From positions 5,336,501 to 5,400,500 of the forward strand of contig JAZGTH010000019.1 of NCBI GenBank assembly GCA_036877525.1: 64,000 nt of DNA, given 5' to 3'. The DNA is from Chromobotia macracanthus. Lineage: Eukaryota; Chordata; Actinopteri; Cypriniformes; Botiidae. The stretch's first letter is position 1, and every line of letters starts with the position of its first letter. The position numbers were made by a program, and so were the translations under genes. The notes beneath the pieces were generated by a model, which did no database searches, was not told the origin of the DNA, and was given only the letters and a program-made list of their open reading frames with translations. Positions 40,659 to 52,929 of this stretch are shown here, piece after piece.

Positions 40659-41906
40659 ACACTAAAAATTACTAAAAATTAAAACAGTAAATTAGGAGTT
40701 TATTGAGGCAAAATTCATAGTAAATGGTGAATGTGTGCTACCCATACTACGGTCTTTTGATCTATGAAGGAGAAAACGCAGCCAACATTTTCGTACTGGA
40801 AGATGTGATCGAAGGATGCACAGGTCTCCTCTATAACCATGCAAATGGGTTCCTTAAATAAAACGGAACCAGTTTGTTCTTTCATTAGAGCCCTGGAAAC
40901 ATTCAAGCCCTTCACAGGTTTAGTCTGTGGTTTGAAACAAGAGTTTACAGTCTCTTGACTGAGGTTAGGTTAGTCAGACAGTGATACATCTTGTAAGCAG
41001 AGAGAGGTTTCCTGAAATTCAAACCACAGTTCTGAAGACTGACTTAACACCAGACACATGAACAAAGAAATAAAAAGACTCAGTGCAGATTAATTGACTT
41101 ACAAGATACTGATTGAAAGTTTGACTTGATACCTCAAATTTCCGTTCCTAAAGTGATGCCATGGCAACCACAGGATGATCGCAGCATTCCATTACATCAT
41201 CGCAACCAGAAGAAGGGTTCGTCCATATGCCTGACTCACATGAAACCCAAGCCTGCGACTACAACTATATATGCTTTTCTCATTCTTATATATTTGCATT
41301 ACAACAGGCACTAATGGTGCAAACATAAGAAAATGTCTTAATATGCCACCCGCACAGATTCAAGTTAATAGCAAATAACTGCAGAGTGCAGGGTACCGAT
41401 TTAAAACACTATTAGTACCAATATTAACGACAGTTTGGACTTTAGAAACTGGCTCTTATTCGGGTTGAGAATGCTTGTCCTCCATAAGTTTTTTTGGTTG
41501 TTGTTTATACAGACGTACTGTAGCCACAAATCCCTCATTAAAACACTCAAAGAAATGTTTTGATGACCTTCCGTGAGTACAAGCACAAAAGTGGCCATGA
41601 GCTTCCTGTTTTCTCATAATGAAAGACTTACTAACAAAAGAGTCAGAGATGAATCTCATGAGAAATGAGCAGCAACAAATAACCACAGAAAATGACCTGC
41701 AGAGAAAACAGCATTCTGTGGAGCAAAAGTAACAATTAAACTGTCAATGTAAGTGTTACAACAGAGATAATCTAAGCTACAATAAATCCGATGACAAATG
41801 TTGCAACATATACACTCAAAAAATACAATGTTTCTGAACCAAAAATCTGTTTTACAGCCTGATGTTAAATAAGATATGGGTATGTTCATAAGGTATGTTC
41901 ATCTTT

Positions 41907-42224
41907 GGGTAACACTTTACAAAAAGGTTCCATTTGTTAACATTAGTTACTACCTTATATATCTATATATATATGAGAAATGAACTAACATGTACCAATA
42001 TTTATATAGCATGTATTAATCTTAGTTTGTTACTTTCAACATTCACTAATACAGTTCAAAAGTTGTCTCTGCTAACATTAGTTAATGCACTAACATGATG
42101 TTCAATTAACAATTGTATTAGCATTAACTAACACTAACAATTAAAAATAATAAACAAATATTGTTCATTGCTAGTTTGTGTTAGTTAATACATTAACTAA
42201 TGCTAACAAATGAAACCTTACCAA
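41907..42224. mobile_element. Palindromic MITE family C ('aacattagttaatgc')
   Basis: The left end 'gggtaacactttacaaaaag' with 'gttccatttgttaacattag' is mirrored by the right 'ctaatgctaacaaatgaaac' and 'cttacc'. It is a long imperfect hairpin of about 318 bp, non-coding. Confidence 0.55.
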
Positions 42225-43257
42225 TTTTGAATTCTGTAGATCTGTGAAAATTAAAATAAATAAAAACATTAAAGAACATTGAGAAACAAATATACTGATC
42301 TAAAGGTTCTGTAATAGATTACACAGGTCAGTAAAGAACTCTACACAGCCAAATATTTTATTTTGATCAAAACTATAAATAAGTAGCTGCAAAAGATAAA
42401 AAAATTAAATGTGAAACAAGAGACTAAATGTGCATGACGGTATTGCTTGAGGAGATCGAACTAATGATTTTTAGATTTTAATTGTAAAACATGAAACTTG
42501 TGACATACTGTTAAAACATATTTTGAGAAAAGCAATAACTGTACTTGTGCTTCTCTGTTACTTAGGAAGATGAAACTGAAAATTGGTACTCTTGACTAAT
42601 CTCTATGACAACATTTGGCAGGAATTTTTTAGGAAAAAGGTGATTTTATAACTTACTTAAGTATTGATTATAAAGAGGTCTACATATTTAAAGTTAAAAG
42701 TTAACAGCATTTAACAAGAGATTATGTGCCAAGACAGGCCTGTGAAATAATTAAGTGCGCTTAATATCCAAAAGTTTAACAGTTAAATTGGACAACACTT
42801 TGGGAAGTTTTTGATCAGAGAACATAGACGCCACACTTTTATTCAGTTAAACAACCAATTTTTCCAATTTTGCAAATGGAACTGCAAAAGTAATTATTGT
42901 ATTCAAATAGGTTTTCACAAAGTTTCTCGTGACTTTATCCGACCACATTTCTTCTTAGATGCAGGCCGTGATCATGAGAGGTCCCACCACACCCTGCGGA
43001 GTCTATTTTTAAGGTTCTCAAAACTATAAATAACTCCATTAATTCTGTTGCTTTAGCAGAGGGAGCATCTGGAAGGCTGAGTGTGGGCACCGGGTTCGAT
43101 AAGATCACTCACGGATGCGTCACCCTCCCCCTGATTGGATAATGAATCATACATTGAGACTGGAGTGTGCGGGAAAGCCCCACAGAGAAACACAGTGGAG
43201 GTTCTATTCAGCGTGAGATTGAGCCCTGGAGATAGTCATCTGGGGGCCGAGGCCCCC

Positions 43258-43287
43258 ACAAACACACACACACACACACACACACAT
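43258..43287. repeat. (CA)n microsatellite
   Basis: About 14 CA units in a higher-GC, otherwise repeat-free block (42.93-43.45 kb) that may be regulatory. Confidence 0.9.
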
Positions 43288-44056
43288 GCAGAATCAAGAG
43301 TGCTGAAGTACAGGGTCATCACCCACCACCCCCTCACAGGCAGAGGTTTCACACACTCAGGGCTTTCAGTCACAACTTCCCCGGAGTCCTCCACTGGCTT
43401 TGCATCAGAGGAAAAAGCAAAAAGAAAAAAGGGGAAAGATGAATTAAAAGAAAAAGTTTAGTGAACAGTTTGACCCCACAAAAAAATTGCCCTAAACCAG
43501 CAACTCTCACGGCACGTCTGTGGCCTGTCGCGCCATGAGAAGATCGAGGGACAATTAATGATGGGAGGAGGAAAATGAGTAAAGAAAAATGAAAGTGTTA
43601 AGATTGGTAATACTGTAGGGGAGATCAGGGCTATGTGGTTATGTGGTCACATGGGTAAGTTATATCTCTGTAACAATGTTTTTAGTCTAAATCTAAGCAC
43701 ACAATTTGTTTTTGTATGTTGGCTTCAAAACATTAGAATACATTTTGTGAAATATAGCCCCAGAACTAAAATTCCAATATCAGTTTTTTTTTTTTTTGCA
43801 ATAATTGTAAATAAGTCTGAACACAAACCAAAGTTTGACTATGTAAAAACTTTTAACCAAAAATGTTGTAGAACAACAGAGGTCTTCTGTTGGGACACAC
43901 TGGCACAAAAGGTCAACCCTCTGTAAGTGTACTGTATCATATGATCTGTTCTGTTACAGTGTAAAGTGATTTAAAAAAATACCCTGTGAAATATTTACTG
44001 CAGTACAAGGTATAACAACAACATATATAATTATTATTATTATATATAATAAATAT

Positions 44057-44270
44057 TCTTAAAGGTTCTTTGCTGGGCTGTAAGGTTGCATAAGGAGCTT
44101 TTAATATACACAGAACATTTCCTTGCACTGAAGGTTCTTTGTAGTGGAGAATGGTTCATTAGACTATAAAAATGTAAGAAAAAGGTTCTTTGAAGAACTT
44201 TTGACTAAAAGATTCCTTAGGGAACAAACAACAGAACCCTTTTTGACACCTTTATTTTCAAAAGGGTAAC
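44057..44270. mobile_element. MITE family A, copy 4
   Basis: It begins 'ttaaaggttctttgctgggc' and ends 'cagaaccctttttgacacct'. The terminal phrases match copy 1 closely, so the two may derive from the same subfamily. Confidence 0.5.
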
Positions 44271-45221
44271 CATAATCGCCCATAGTTGTAGAGATATATA
44301 TATATATATAAGAGAAACAAGGTAAACTCTTAATCCTGTTGAGAGGAACAAAAGAATAAAACAAGGCTGAGGAAGCATACAAGAACAATTCAAGACAACC
44401 AAGTTCAAATCAGGATAGATTCAGTAAACACATAAGACTAATGTTGAATAGACAGTGTGGGCGAAAGAGAGACAGACAGAGAGAGACAGACAGTTATAGA
44501 CCCCCAGCAGTGCCCAGCTTTCTCCTCTGATCTTCTGCTCACACAACACTCATCCATTTACTCATCTGTCTTGGTCTGGTCCCAGGAAGTGACATCATAC
44601 CCCAGCCATCTATCCCACTACAGGCCGTCTGCAGTCGCCACAATGTCTTCATATTGGCCTGTCAGTGAGCTCATAGTGTCTGCTCAACCCAGACCTTCAT
44701 CAGCCTCAGATCAGAGCTCAGATCAGTCCTGTGCAGAGCATGTGAAGCTAAACAGCAAACCAGATTAATCATAGACACCACAAGATATAAAACACACTCC
44801 TCAGATGAGCTATGTGAACAAAATAAAGGTGTACTCATGACATGCACTTTATATACGGAAAAGAAAAGTGAGTTAATAAAAATGCTGTAGACTGAAAAGT
44901 TATTAAAACTACACTGGTACTTCCTGCTTTGTTATAATTTTGTAATCGTACGCCTGGAGAGATGATATTCATTGCAATTAAAATAAACATTTGGGACCAT
45001 GAGATCCATCAGTTTTTTAGGAAAAAAAAGATCAGCACATCTTCCATTGGATGTTAAATCTAAAATAAATATAAAATAGCATACATAGCAGTTATTACTC
45101 ACAAGTGGGAAACATGTCACACATAATAAGCCAATTTAAGATGTGAAACATAAATACCCAAATCTGAATGTTTATTCTTCACAAGTTCTGTGAAGGAGAA
45201 AGTCTATGAAATTGGTGCAGG

Positions 45222-45234
45222 GCGCCCTCTAGTG
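45222..45234 (-). promoter_or_regulatory. CTCF-like site, reverse orientation
   Basis: The minus strand reads CACTAGAGGGCGC, the identical 13-mer of the 51.49 kb site but in opposite orientation, 6.3 kb away and outside agpat3. Confidence 0.4.
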
Positions 45235-46043
45235 ATCTGACGACGGTCTTAATTCAACACCCAGATTTATGTCATATTAACTTATACTTTCTAAACAGAG
45301 AGACTACATCCCAATAAACGTCCAGATAACCTTTCTACTACATTTAATGGTGCTTAAAAGATTTAGTTACAATCACAACTTGTCAAATAAATGCTCTGTC
45401 TATTCATACTGTGAGGTCTATAAATGTTAGGCCTTTTCTGTCTATAGTGACAATTTCTTACAAAAGCCAAACGTCTTGCTATAAGCCTTACATCTTCCTA
45501 AGATGACCACAAACAATTATATCAATTATATCAATTATATAAAAACAATTATATCTACTGGGCCCCTGGACCCCTAAACTCACAGGAGGTTAAGAAAGTA
45601 TCTATCATCTGTCCAACACACATAAAAATGTATGAATTTAATATAGCTATGTAAGATGCAATACAGATATGCAAATGAAACTGAAACCGTAGAAAATCCG
45701 TAATTTGGCTTTTAGTTAACTTGTTAATAATTCATTTTTAGTTTTCAAAAAAAACTTTCCTGTTTAATATTGAGCCTCAGGCTGTCGTTTAATAAACTTT
45801 TTTTTGTTTAATTAGCCCATCAAATTAAGAACAAGACAAACTGTGTGTTTATCGTGACAACTTTGCACAACGTGGTTTAAGAAATGTGATTAACAGCCAT
45901 TTGTGTTATGATGTCAGAATATGATACAGGAAATTATGACGTGAAAAAGAAACTGATCATAATAACACTGCGCAGTATCTTCTGTCTGATTTACACTCAT
46001 TCAAGTCCCCAATAGTAACATTTTTACTTGCTTGACTTAAAAT

Positions 46044-46379
46044 GAAATATTTGGTCTTTTTGCAAATCTTTTGTTAAGAATTGGTGGTTTAGTTTATGCT
46101 TTTCCTGAAATTTACTGACCCTATAAGATAAGAATATCTATATATCTATATCTATATCTATATCTATCTATCTATATATATATATATATATATATATATG
46201 ACACACACACGTATACATATATACATATATACATATACACATATACGCACATGTATGTATGTATGTATGTATGTATGTATGTATGTATATACATCTTATA
46301 GGGTCAGTAAATTTCACGAAAAGCATAAACTAAACCACCAATTCTTATCACAAGATTTGCAAAAAGACCAAATATTTCT
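46044..46379. repeat. Large near-perfect inverted repeat around a TA/TATG microsatellite
   Basis: The left arm 46044-46130 ('gaaatatttggtctttttgc' ... 'tactgaccctataagat') and right arm 46291-46379 ('atcttatagggtcagtaaat' ... 'ggtttag'-complement ... 'gaccaaatatttc') are reverse complements over about 86 bp with about four mismatches. The 160-bp spacer is TA, TATC, CA and TATG repeat. A further TATG tract lies just outside the right arm. Confidence 0.9.
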
Positions 46380-46437
46380 TGTATGTATGTATGTATGTAT
46401 GTATGTTTCGTATACATCGTATAATATGTTGGTTTTG

Positions 46438-46452
46438 TGCGCCATCTAGCGA
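46438..46452 (-). promoter_or_regulatory. CTCF-like site, weaker match
   Basis: The minus strand reads GTCGCTAGATGGCGC, a weaker CTCF-like match, just right of the TATG repeat and 0.2 kb before the candidate gene at 46665. Confidence 0.3.
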
Positions 46453-46664
46453 CAGGACACGATACTTTTACAACACTACAGCTGACGTCATCCTTACACC
46501 GCCACAATGGTCTATGAATTCGGGAGATATGAACCAAACGATATAAAACGATGATGTTAAAACTCATAGCCAGTCAATGAAGATAAACAGTGTGATGTAT
46601 GATTTCATCTTATATATATATATATATTTGTGACCCTGCAATTCAATCCAATGCGAGTGGCTTC

Positions 46665-47357
46665 ATGTCCAGCTGCTTTACTGCCACACCAAACACCAAA
46701 ATCAACACAATCAGCCTCCAGATTTGCGATTTACAATACTGGCACGATTCAAGAAAAGTTTGCTTTCCTTGCAAACACTTTATAAAGAGGTCACAGCTAG
46801 AGCTGGATGTTGATCCATTGACTGCATGCATTCATGCAGATCTTACATCACCTGATCTTGAGATATCACAGAGTTTGATGTCCTCATTTCACACATATAT
46901 GATTACTGCCCATCTTGAAGTTTTCTCAAGTCTGTCTGAGCACCTTCAACACAGGGAGAAAAGAGGAATGGAAAACCACAGACCCAAACAAGTAAAGCCA
47001 TGTATCCATCATCCAAATGCAGGAGAAAAATGTCGATTACCTGGCTACATTTACCAATGCACGATGACTGACAGCAAAACTACAATGGAAACGAGTGTAT
47101 CCCAAACAACGTGATATGGGGGGGACATACATGTATAGTTGTTAGGTCACGAAATAGACTAGCAGAAGCAGACGATGGACCCAAAGCATCTTACCTTGAG
47201 TCTGAGATGTTTGCTTGAAAACACAATCTTTCCCAGACAAGATCAAGATCAGCTTTCTCAAGATGTCCGTCAGTCGTGTAAAGCAGCTTTCTGGGCTCTT
47301 TTCGTTATTGTCTTCATCCTGAGCATCGTTTTCTCCAGCACTGATCCAGGATGTTGA
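46665..47357 (+). CDS. Candidate two-exon gene for a cysteine-containing membrane protein, 188 aa
   Basis: Exon 1 is 46665-47110 (donor AAC|GTGATA) and exon 2 is 47237-47357 (acceptor CAATCTTTCCCAG). Joined, they make 567 nt, a complete frame of 188 residues. Near the N terminus, C21-DLQYWHDSRKV-C33-FP-C36 has the spacing of the short cysteine-rich modules of TACI/BCMA/BAFF-R type TNF receptors (C..xYWD....C..C). A second set of cysteines lies at CIHHPNAGEKC and RLPGYIYQC. A hydrophobic helix (AAFWALFVIVFILSIVF, about 166-181) leaves only seven residues after it. There is no signal peptide. R160 and K165 before the helix would by the positive-inside rule favour a tail-anchored topology instead of a receptor. 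AATAAA at 47729-47734 could end the transcript. The frame also extends upstream to 46599 through TA repeat. The product is unrecognised, and a chance frame cannot be excluded. Confidence 0.3.
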
Positions 47358-47760
47358 AGACCTCCATCTGACGCTGTAGGGAGCAGCGTCCCATTTCTCA
47401 CCTGGTCACTTTAACTCCCATAGGAAAGTGTTTGCTCTGCTTTTATCACAGCTTTACGACTGAATGATTTTAGTTTTTATTTGTTTCCTTTTGCTGGCAC
47501 AAACAAGACCATTCAGAGTACCGAGTATAAACCTTTTGGGCTTCAAGCCCACAATATTTATGTCCCCCACTCACAATTTCTTGATTTTAGTTGTGCTGAT
47601 TTACACAAACACTATAGCAGTAATACAAACACAACACCTACTCATTCTTTACTATCATTCAAAACAGTTATGAAAAGCCTTAACAACTATGAAATAACAC
47701 AAGGGATGATGTATTGTCTAGTAAAAAGAATAAATTAAAACCAAAATTGTTTTTTTTCCC
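47358..47760 (+). other. Possible 3' UTR of the 46.7 kb candidate gene
   Basis: The segment runs from the candidate stop to an AATAAA at 47729-47734. An overlapping 85-codon frame (47481-47738) ends on that same signal. Its sequence (for example YKPFGLQAHNIYVPHSQ) is not recognised. It could be a further coding exon after an AG near 47520, but no good donor was found in the membrane-helix exon to feed it. Confidence 0.25.
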
Positions 47761-48244
47761 CACTAGCTGCCCTTTGCTTACAGCTCTGCACACTCTCAAC
47801 CAAACTGATTAAGTTTAACTAAAACTTTAAGATGAACTAAACTAAACTCATTTTTAACAGTATTGAAGGAGGTCATGTTTGATACTTATTGGCATCTATT
47901 TATCTATTTTCACTATTTAGTACAACTGGCACCTTTAAAATTAAGATCTTAATTTATGTCCTGCCTCTATAGATGCCAATTTAGGCACATCTAAGCAAAA
48001 ATCTTTACATCAAAAAATTAAAAACTCGAAACAAATTAAGTTGTTTCTCGTGTATTCTTTCCATAAGTGAACAAAGACAAAGAACATTTAACAATTAAAA
48101 GCATTGACTGTTCATTATGACAAAATCATTGAATTAATATTCAATTATACCCACACACCTTAAAACACTACATGTAGACTCGATTTCTAGAGTCCCTTAT
48201 TATTCACAGAATGAAACAAAGCAACTCCAGGTCCATCGTATAGT

Positions 48245-50593
48245 GAATGTTTTAATTGCTCTGGAAGAGAATACAAAAATGTGATATTTAAACAGACTAA
48301 ATTTCAAGTTCTACGTAGCCTTTGTTGGCATACCACTGATATAAGTCAAACAGAAGGGAGCACTCAAACTCAAATCAGGAACCACTCCTTAACAATTAGT
48401 GTCAGCCCTAAATCTCACCTGGGGCCAGAGGTACTAAAAAAAAAAATTCACAACAGAACTGTTCAGAAGTCAGTCATATTCTTTAACATACAGTAGCAAT
48501 TAGTTTATTAGAGGCAGAGGGAAATCTGACCTCATATCAGGGATTACATTCAAAACATTTACTAGCAGTTGTGCCCAAGAGCTGATCAGGGCTCTGAGTC
48601 CTTCCCTGTTCATATGTGCGTTAGCTGCAAACACTGATCCCAGATCAGCAGACCAACTGAAATGTTGCAGAAAACCTTTACAAATATATGGCCAAAATAC
48701 ACAAACTTTCTTTAAAAAAAAAAAACAAAAAAAAACAAAACTAAACTTCAGCATAACTCAGCCATTGCAAACTCTTAGCTAAAAACAAAATGTCACATGG
48801 ACGGTAAATTAGCTTCACTATTCCTCCAAATGGGGTAAAAACTAAACCTGGCATATCCATCATTTAGTTTTATTAACTTTGGTCTTAAACCCTAATCGCC
48901 AACCATGTCTTTTATTCTACAAACTTATTACACAGATCTTAAACAAATCTGTGCTATTCCTCACATATACAAAGACAAAACTGTATGTGAATGCTGTGTG
49001 TAGGTCACAGCACCTACATACACCACCATGACTTTTGTGAACGCTGATTTGAGATCAGCTGAATGGCCCTGAGCTTTGTAATTCATGCGAGTCACAAGAC
49101 ACGAGACTGTTCGCAGGTGAAGGGCTCTCACCGTACAAACACCAAATGAAAAAGCTGCCCATTTCTGTTCTCTTAAGGCTTGCAAAGATCTGTCTTGTTA
49201 TTCCACTGCTATAAAATGAGCTGTCTTGTTAAAATTATACATTATATAATAACGGACATGTTCAAAGCATGGAATTGGTAACTGGGTTTGAATTCTACTG
49301 ACTGATCATTATGTGCTCAGAACAGAATGGGCTAACAATGACACATACGCCCAAAGCAACATTGTAGGATCGTTCAATGCTATTAGGAAACAGTTATCAG
49401 AAAGCTCTTAAAAGTGTAGAAGAAATTTGTAGTTTATTTACAACTCAAGTCACTAGTGCCATAAGTTCTCACATTAAAAATGTTTCACAATCTCAGAGTT
49501 AATTGTTTCCTCCTCAGTCATTTTGCTTCTGTCTTAAGCTCTGTATTTCTCAGGTTATATATGTTTGAGTGGTTGGGTATCACGGTCGATTATCACCATT
49601 ATTTTGGCAGACAAACTTCCAGCTACCTCCAACAGAGGAAAGAGATGTTTCAGGTTGAAAAAAAAAAATACACTGGTAAAAGTGTGTATCCCTCACTCAA
49701 TGTACATCATAACACAAGGGTGGCGTTGAGGAGATTAAGACACCATTGTGAAAAAGATTTCAAAAGGGGAGTAAAGTTAAAGTAGAAGATGATGGATTTA
49801 AAAACATGCTATTTTGGGGAAACCCTGCTCACTCCATTTAGACATTACTGTACCAATGTCTTAGCAGCACGAGACCCCTGAAAGATCCACAGCAATCGTT
49901 TGTTAGGGGCCGTGGGTAACCAATTCATCTCTGATCCCTCGGTAAAGAGGTGTCATACATACTCTATTGGAGTGTTGTGAAATTCTGAACATAAAAAAAG
50001 TCACTCTGTGTGGTGTGGCTTTGGATGAAGATTCATACATGTAGTTTATAAACAAGGCTAGTGAGAGGTAGATGCTTTTAGAGAAGAAAGTACCTCCGTA
50101 ATGTGGCCCCAACAGCAGAAGACTAATATTAATGAAAAAAAAAAAACAACAAATCACAATCTCTAAGGACAGGAAGTGGGTTTTATCCACTACGTAGTGA
50201 CTCATTTGAGAAAATGCTGTGTGGGGTCCATTAATGGGGTGGTACACAGTGAAAGGGACGTGGCTAAAGAGATGATCTGTATCACTCGTCAGTTAGTCAC
50301 TCTAGTTCATTTTTTCTCTCTACGCCTAAGACGATCAGTCGGTATTGGACAAGCATTTTGTTTGCCTCTCATAAATCTCTGTTAGTTCATTAAAATGGTC
50401 AATGTTTATACACTAGCATATTAAGTTATATCTATAGTTTATTATTTATATATCCCTACAAATGTTGCATTGAAGAGATTAATATTTTTCATTCTTTTTT
50501 AAATTTGTGTTTGTAAAAGAAGGGTAACTGCACACAGGGCAGCTCAATGCCTGAGGCTGGACTGCAGGGTTAATGGTTGTTCAGTGGACACCT
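48245..50593 (-). other. Probable agpat3 3' UTR with alternative poly(A) sites
   Basis: No coding frame or recognisable gene is seen here. In transcript orientation, AATAAA occurs soon after the stop (about 50440-50450) and again near 49433-49440. A variant ATTAAA lies near 48253-48258. Long 3' UTRs are usual for this gene family, so the region may be leader-free transcript tail, but its true end cannot be told from sequence alone. A (GA)n tract (50690-50711) sits in the intron just before the last exon. Confidence 0.4.
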
Positions 50594-50685
50594 TCAGTTC
50601 TCTTTCTTGGCCTCTATATTGCCGTAGCTGGAGCCCGTCTTCTTTACTTCAGTTACTCCAATGAGCCGACGGACTGCTACAGAAG
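50594..50685 (-). CDS. agpat3: agpat3 last coding exon and stop
   Basis: The acceptor is CTCTCTCTCCTCAG; a GA/CT microsatellite supplies the pyrimidine tract. The 92 coding nt encode SVAVRRLIGVTEVKKTGSSY and then GNIEAKKEN, ending with TGA at 50596-50594. The terminal KKEN fits the KKxx rule for COPI-mediated ER retrieval, as in mammalian AGPAT3. Confidence 0.95.
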
Positions 50686-52813
50686 CTGAGGAGAGAGAGA
50701 GAGAGAGAGACAGAGAGTCAAAGAAAAAACAGTATAAGTGAGGACATCAACAAACTGATTTTCAACGTACTACTGTCATTTGTAATTTAGGGGTCGGGGA
50801 TGTTGTCATTCTTGAAAGCATTTGAATGGACAAAAAACATTTCTTATTGATTTTTCTAGGACAGACCGTAAATGTTTATGCTATATACCTGTTAAAGGTT
50901 AATTGTCAACTTCACAGAGCACATGAGGACATCGCTTTGAATGCAAGACCGCGTCAGTTCTTGAATCACTTTATTAGTGTGTGCATTTCGTGGAAAGCAA
51001 ACCCGACCTTTTGCTAGTGGCATGCTCGAGTTGAGCTCTAGAAACAATGGTGATAAATCCTAAAACTAACCGACAATGAGAAAGATCATGAAGCCAATGA
51101 TGAGGAGCGGGGAGCCGCTGACAAAGACGTCCCAGGCGAAGTTAATAAGTGGAGAAAGCAGAAGTGTCGCCCAGAACAGGAAGTTCAGCAGCGTCCAAAC
51201 TCGTCGTTTGGGTTTAATGGTGGGTCCCGGGTAACAGCCCTCCCTCTCATAATGTTCTTGTAATGCATCCTTAAAAAAACAGAGATATGGAATAATAAAT
51301 TGTAGCCCATGTCAATCCAACAATTAAACCAGACTGTAACAAATTCAAGACTGCGTTTCAGACCTTCTCTTGGTAGAGCTTGTGTAACCAGTTGGCACAC
51401 TCCTTTTCATCGTCTGGAATGTCCTCGACAGGGAAGCGTCTGTGGACGGTACAGTGGGGAAGTGGCGTGAGCGCAGCATACTACAAATGCCACTAGAGGG
51501 CGCTACACTGTATACAGCCAGGTTGGCTGGCCAAGCCCAAATCTATTCTCCAATTAGATTTAGACTGTAATGAATTCACATTGGGAATCTGAACTGAGAA
51601 CAGCTGTAGAAGCAGTATGTGTGACTGTGGCTCACCTGACGCTCATATCTGCTCTGTATTTCTTCCCACTCACGATGCCCAGCAATGTTGGGTTCTGTTT
51701 GTCTTTGAAGTTCAGTGTGACGTCATACACAGCTTTTACTGTTAAAACAGCAAAGACAAGCACAGAGAACATAAGTCTCCTAAATGCATGCAGGAAATAC
51801 TGTTTTCTATATTTCTATATCTGTGAGACATACACAAAATAAAATTGAGAATTGCCCCATTTAAATTTTATGCAAACACAGTCTTCAGTCACAGCCTCTA
51901 GTTATATAGCAGGTGCCAGACCAAATATCTCTGCACCACAGGGGTGCTAAACGTGAGGGGACCGTCTCATTACAGTCTGAAAATCTGAATTCTGTAAAGA
52001 GTGTTAGCTTGCATCATCAGTTTCTAGACGCCCAGTGCTTTGGGTTTAGGAATCCGCTAAGCCGCCGGCTAAAAGCACATTAGCAGCCTGTGTATCGGCA
52101 TACAAGAACATTATTGTTGGACATTAGAGGTCTGGAAGCTAGTTAGAAATGTGCTACAAAAGAGAAACTTCACATTTTTATAGTCGTTCCAGTCTGAAAG
52201 ACTAGACACAACTGTCAACCTCTGAACCTTTTTCTACTGCCTTTGTTAATTAAAGCAGTCTTTTATTTGACTGCAGTTTTCTGAAAGAACGACTACAGAA
52301 AATCTTCTAAAAAGAAGATATTTTGAAGTTTGTTGGTTACCAAACAAGAGTGGTACCCACTGACTTCCCTTTTATAAACACAAAACCACTGATAAATTTC
52401 TCAAAATATCTCCTTTTGTGTTCCACAGAAGATAAAGTCATAGGTTTGGTATAACATGAGGGTGGATACATTTTTGGGTGAACTATCCCTTTAACAAGCG
52501 TATGGAACTTCTTCAAACAGACAATGCTGTCTGTGTTTATGGGATGTTTCGGAAAGCAGCTTTCTGCGAAATCCTTGGAATATGTTGTTTTCACAAGTGC
52601 ATGTAAATGTACAGAGATCATTTGCTTTGTTTTTTTAATTTTATTTGTCGAACCTGTTCCCTTGAGGCAGTGCAGTGTAGTGGTGAATCCTTTGGTGCGG
52701 GGCAGCAGGTGATACTTGAGTTTGGGAAGGCCTTTAGACTCGGCCACCTGCATGCTGATCTGGTGTTTCTTCTCCGTGAACCTCGTTCCTTCACAGTACA
52801 ACAGGAACTGCAG

Positions 52814-52860
<47 letters not shown>

Positions 52861-52862
52861 CA

Positions 52863-52929
<67 letters not shown>

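Larger units (their letters stand above)
21244..46043. other. Gene-poor, repeat-punctuated interval
   Basis: No confident exon in about 25 kb. It is occupied by MITE families A-C, family D repeats, SINE fragments and microsatellites. Repeat-free higher-GC blocks lie at about 25.86-26.2, 26.74-27.26, 27.98-28.25, 29.2-29.7, 37.0-37.27, 38.04-38.65 and 42.93-43.45 kb. The pattern resembles a regulatory gene desert or a long intron; comparative sequence is needed to tell which. Confidence 0.45.

Noticed and set aside
46599..46664. Upstream extension of the 46.7 kb frame to a more 5' ATG
   Set aside because: It would translate TA microsatellite (YIYIYI). The ATG at 46665 is a more plausible start.
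47175..47357. Minus-strand exon opposite 47237-47357
   Set aside because: A minus-strand open frame with a GTAAGA donor exists here, but the plus strand gives a matching two-exon frame and a poly(A) signal, so the plus reading was preferred. Neither is proven.
52337..52924. 195-codon minus-strand frame
   Set aside because: It joins a real agpat3 exon (52654-52807) to CA-repeat translation and intron sequence. Only the exon part is coding.
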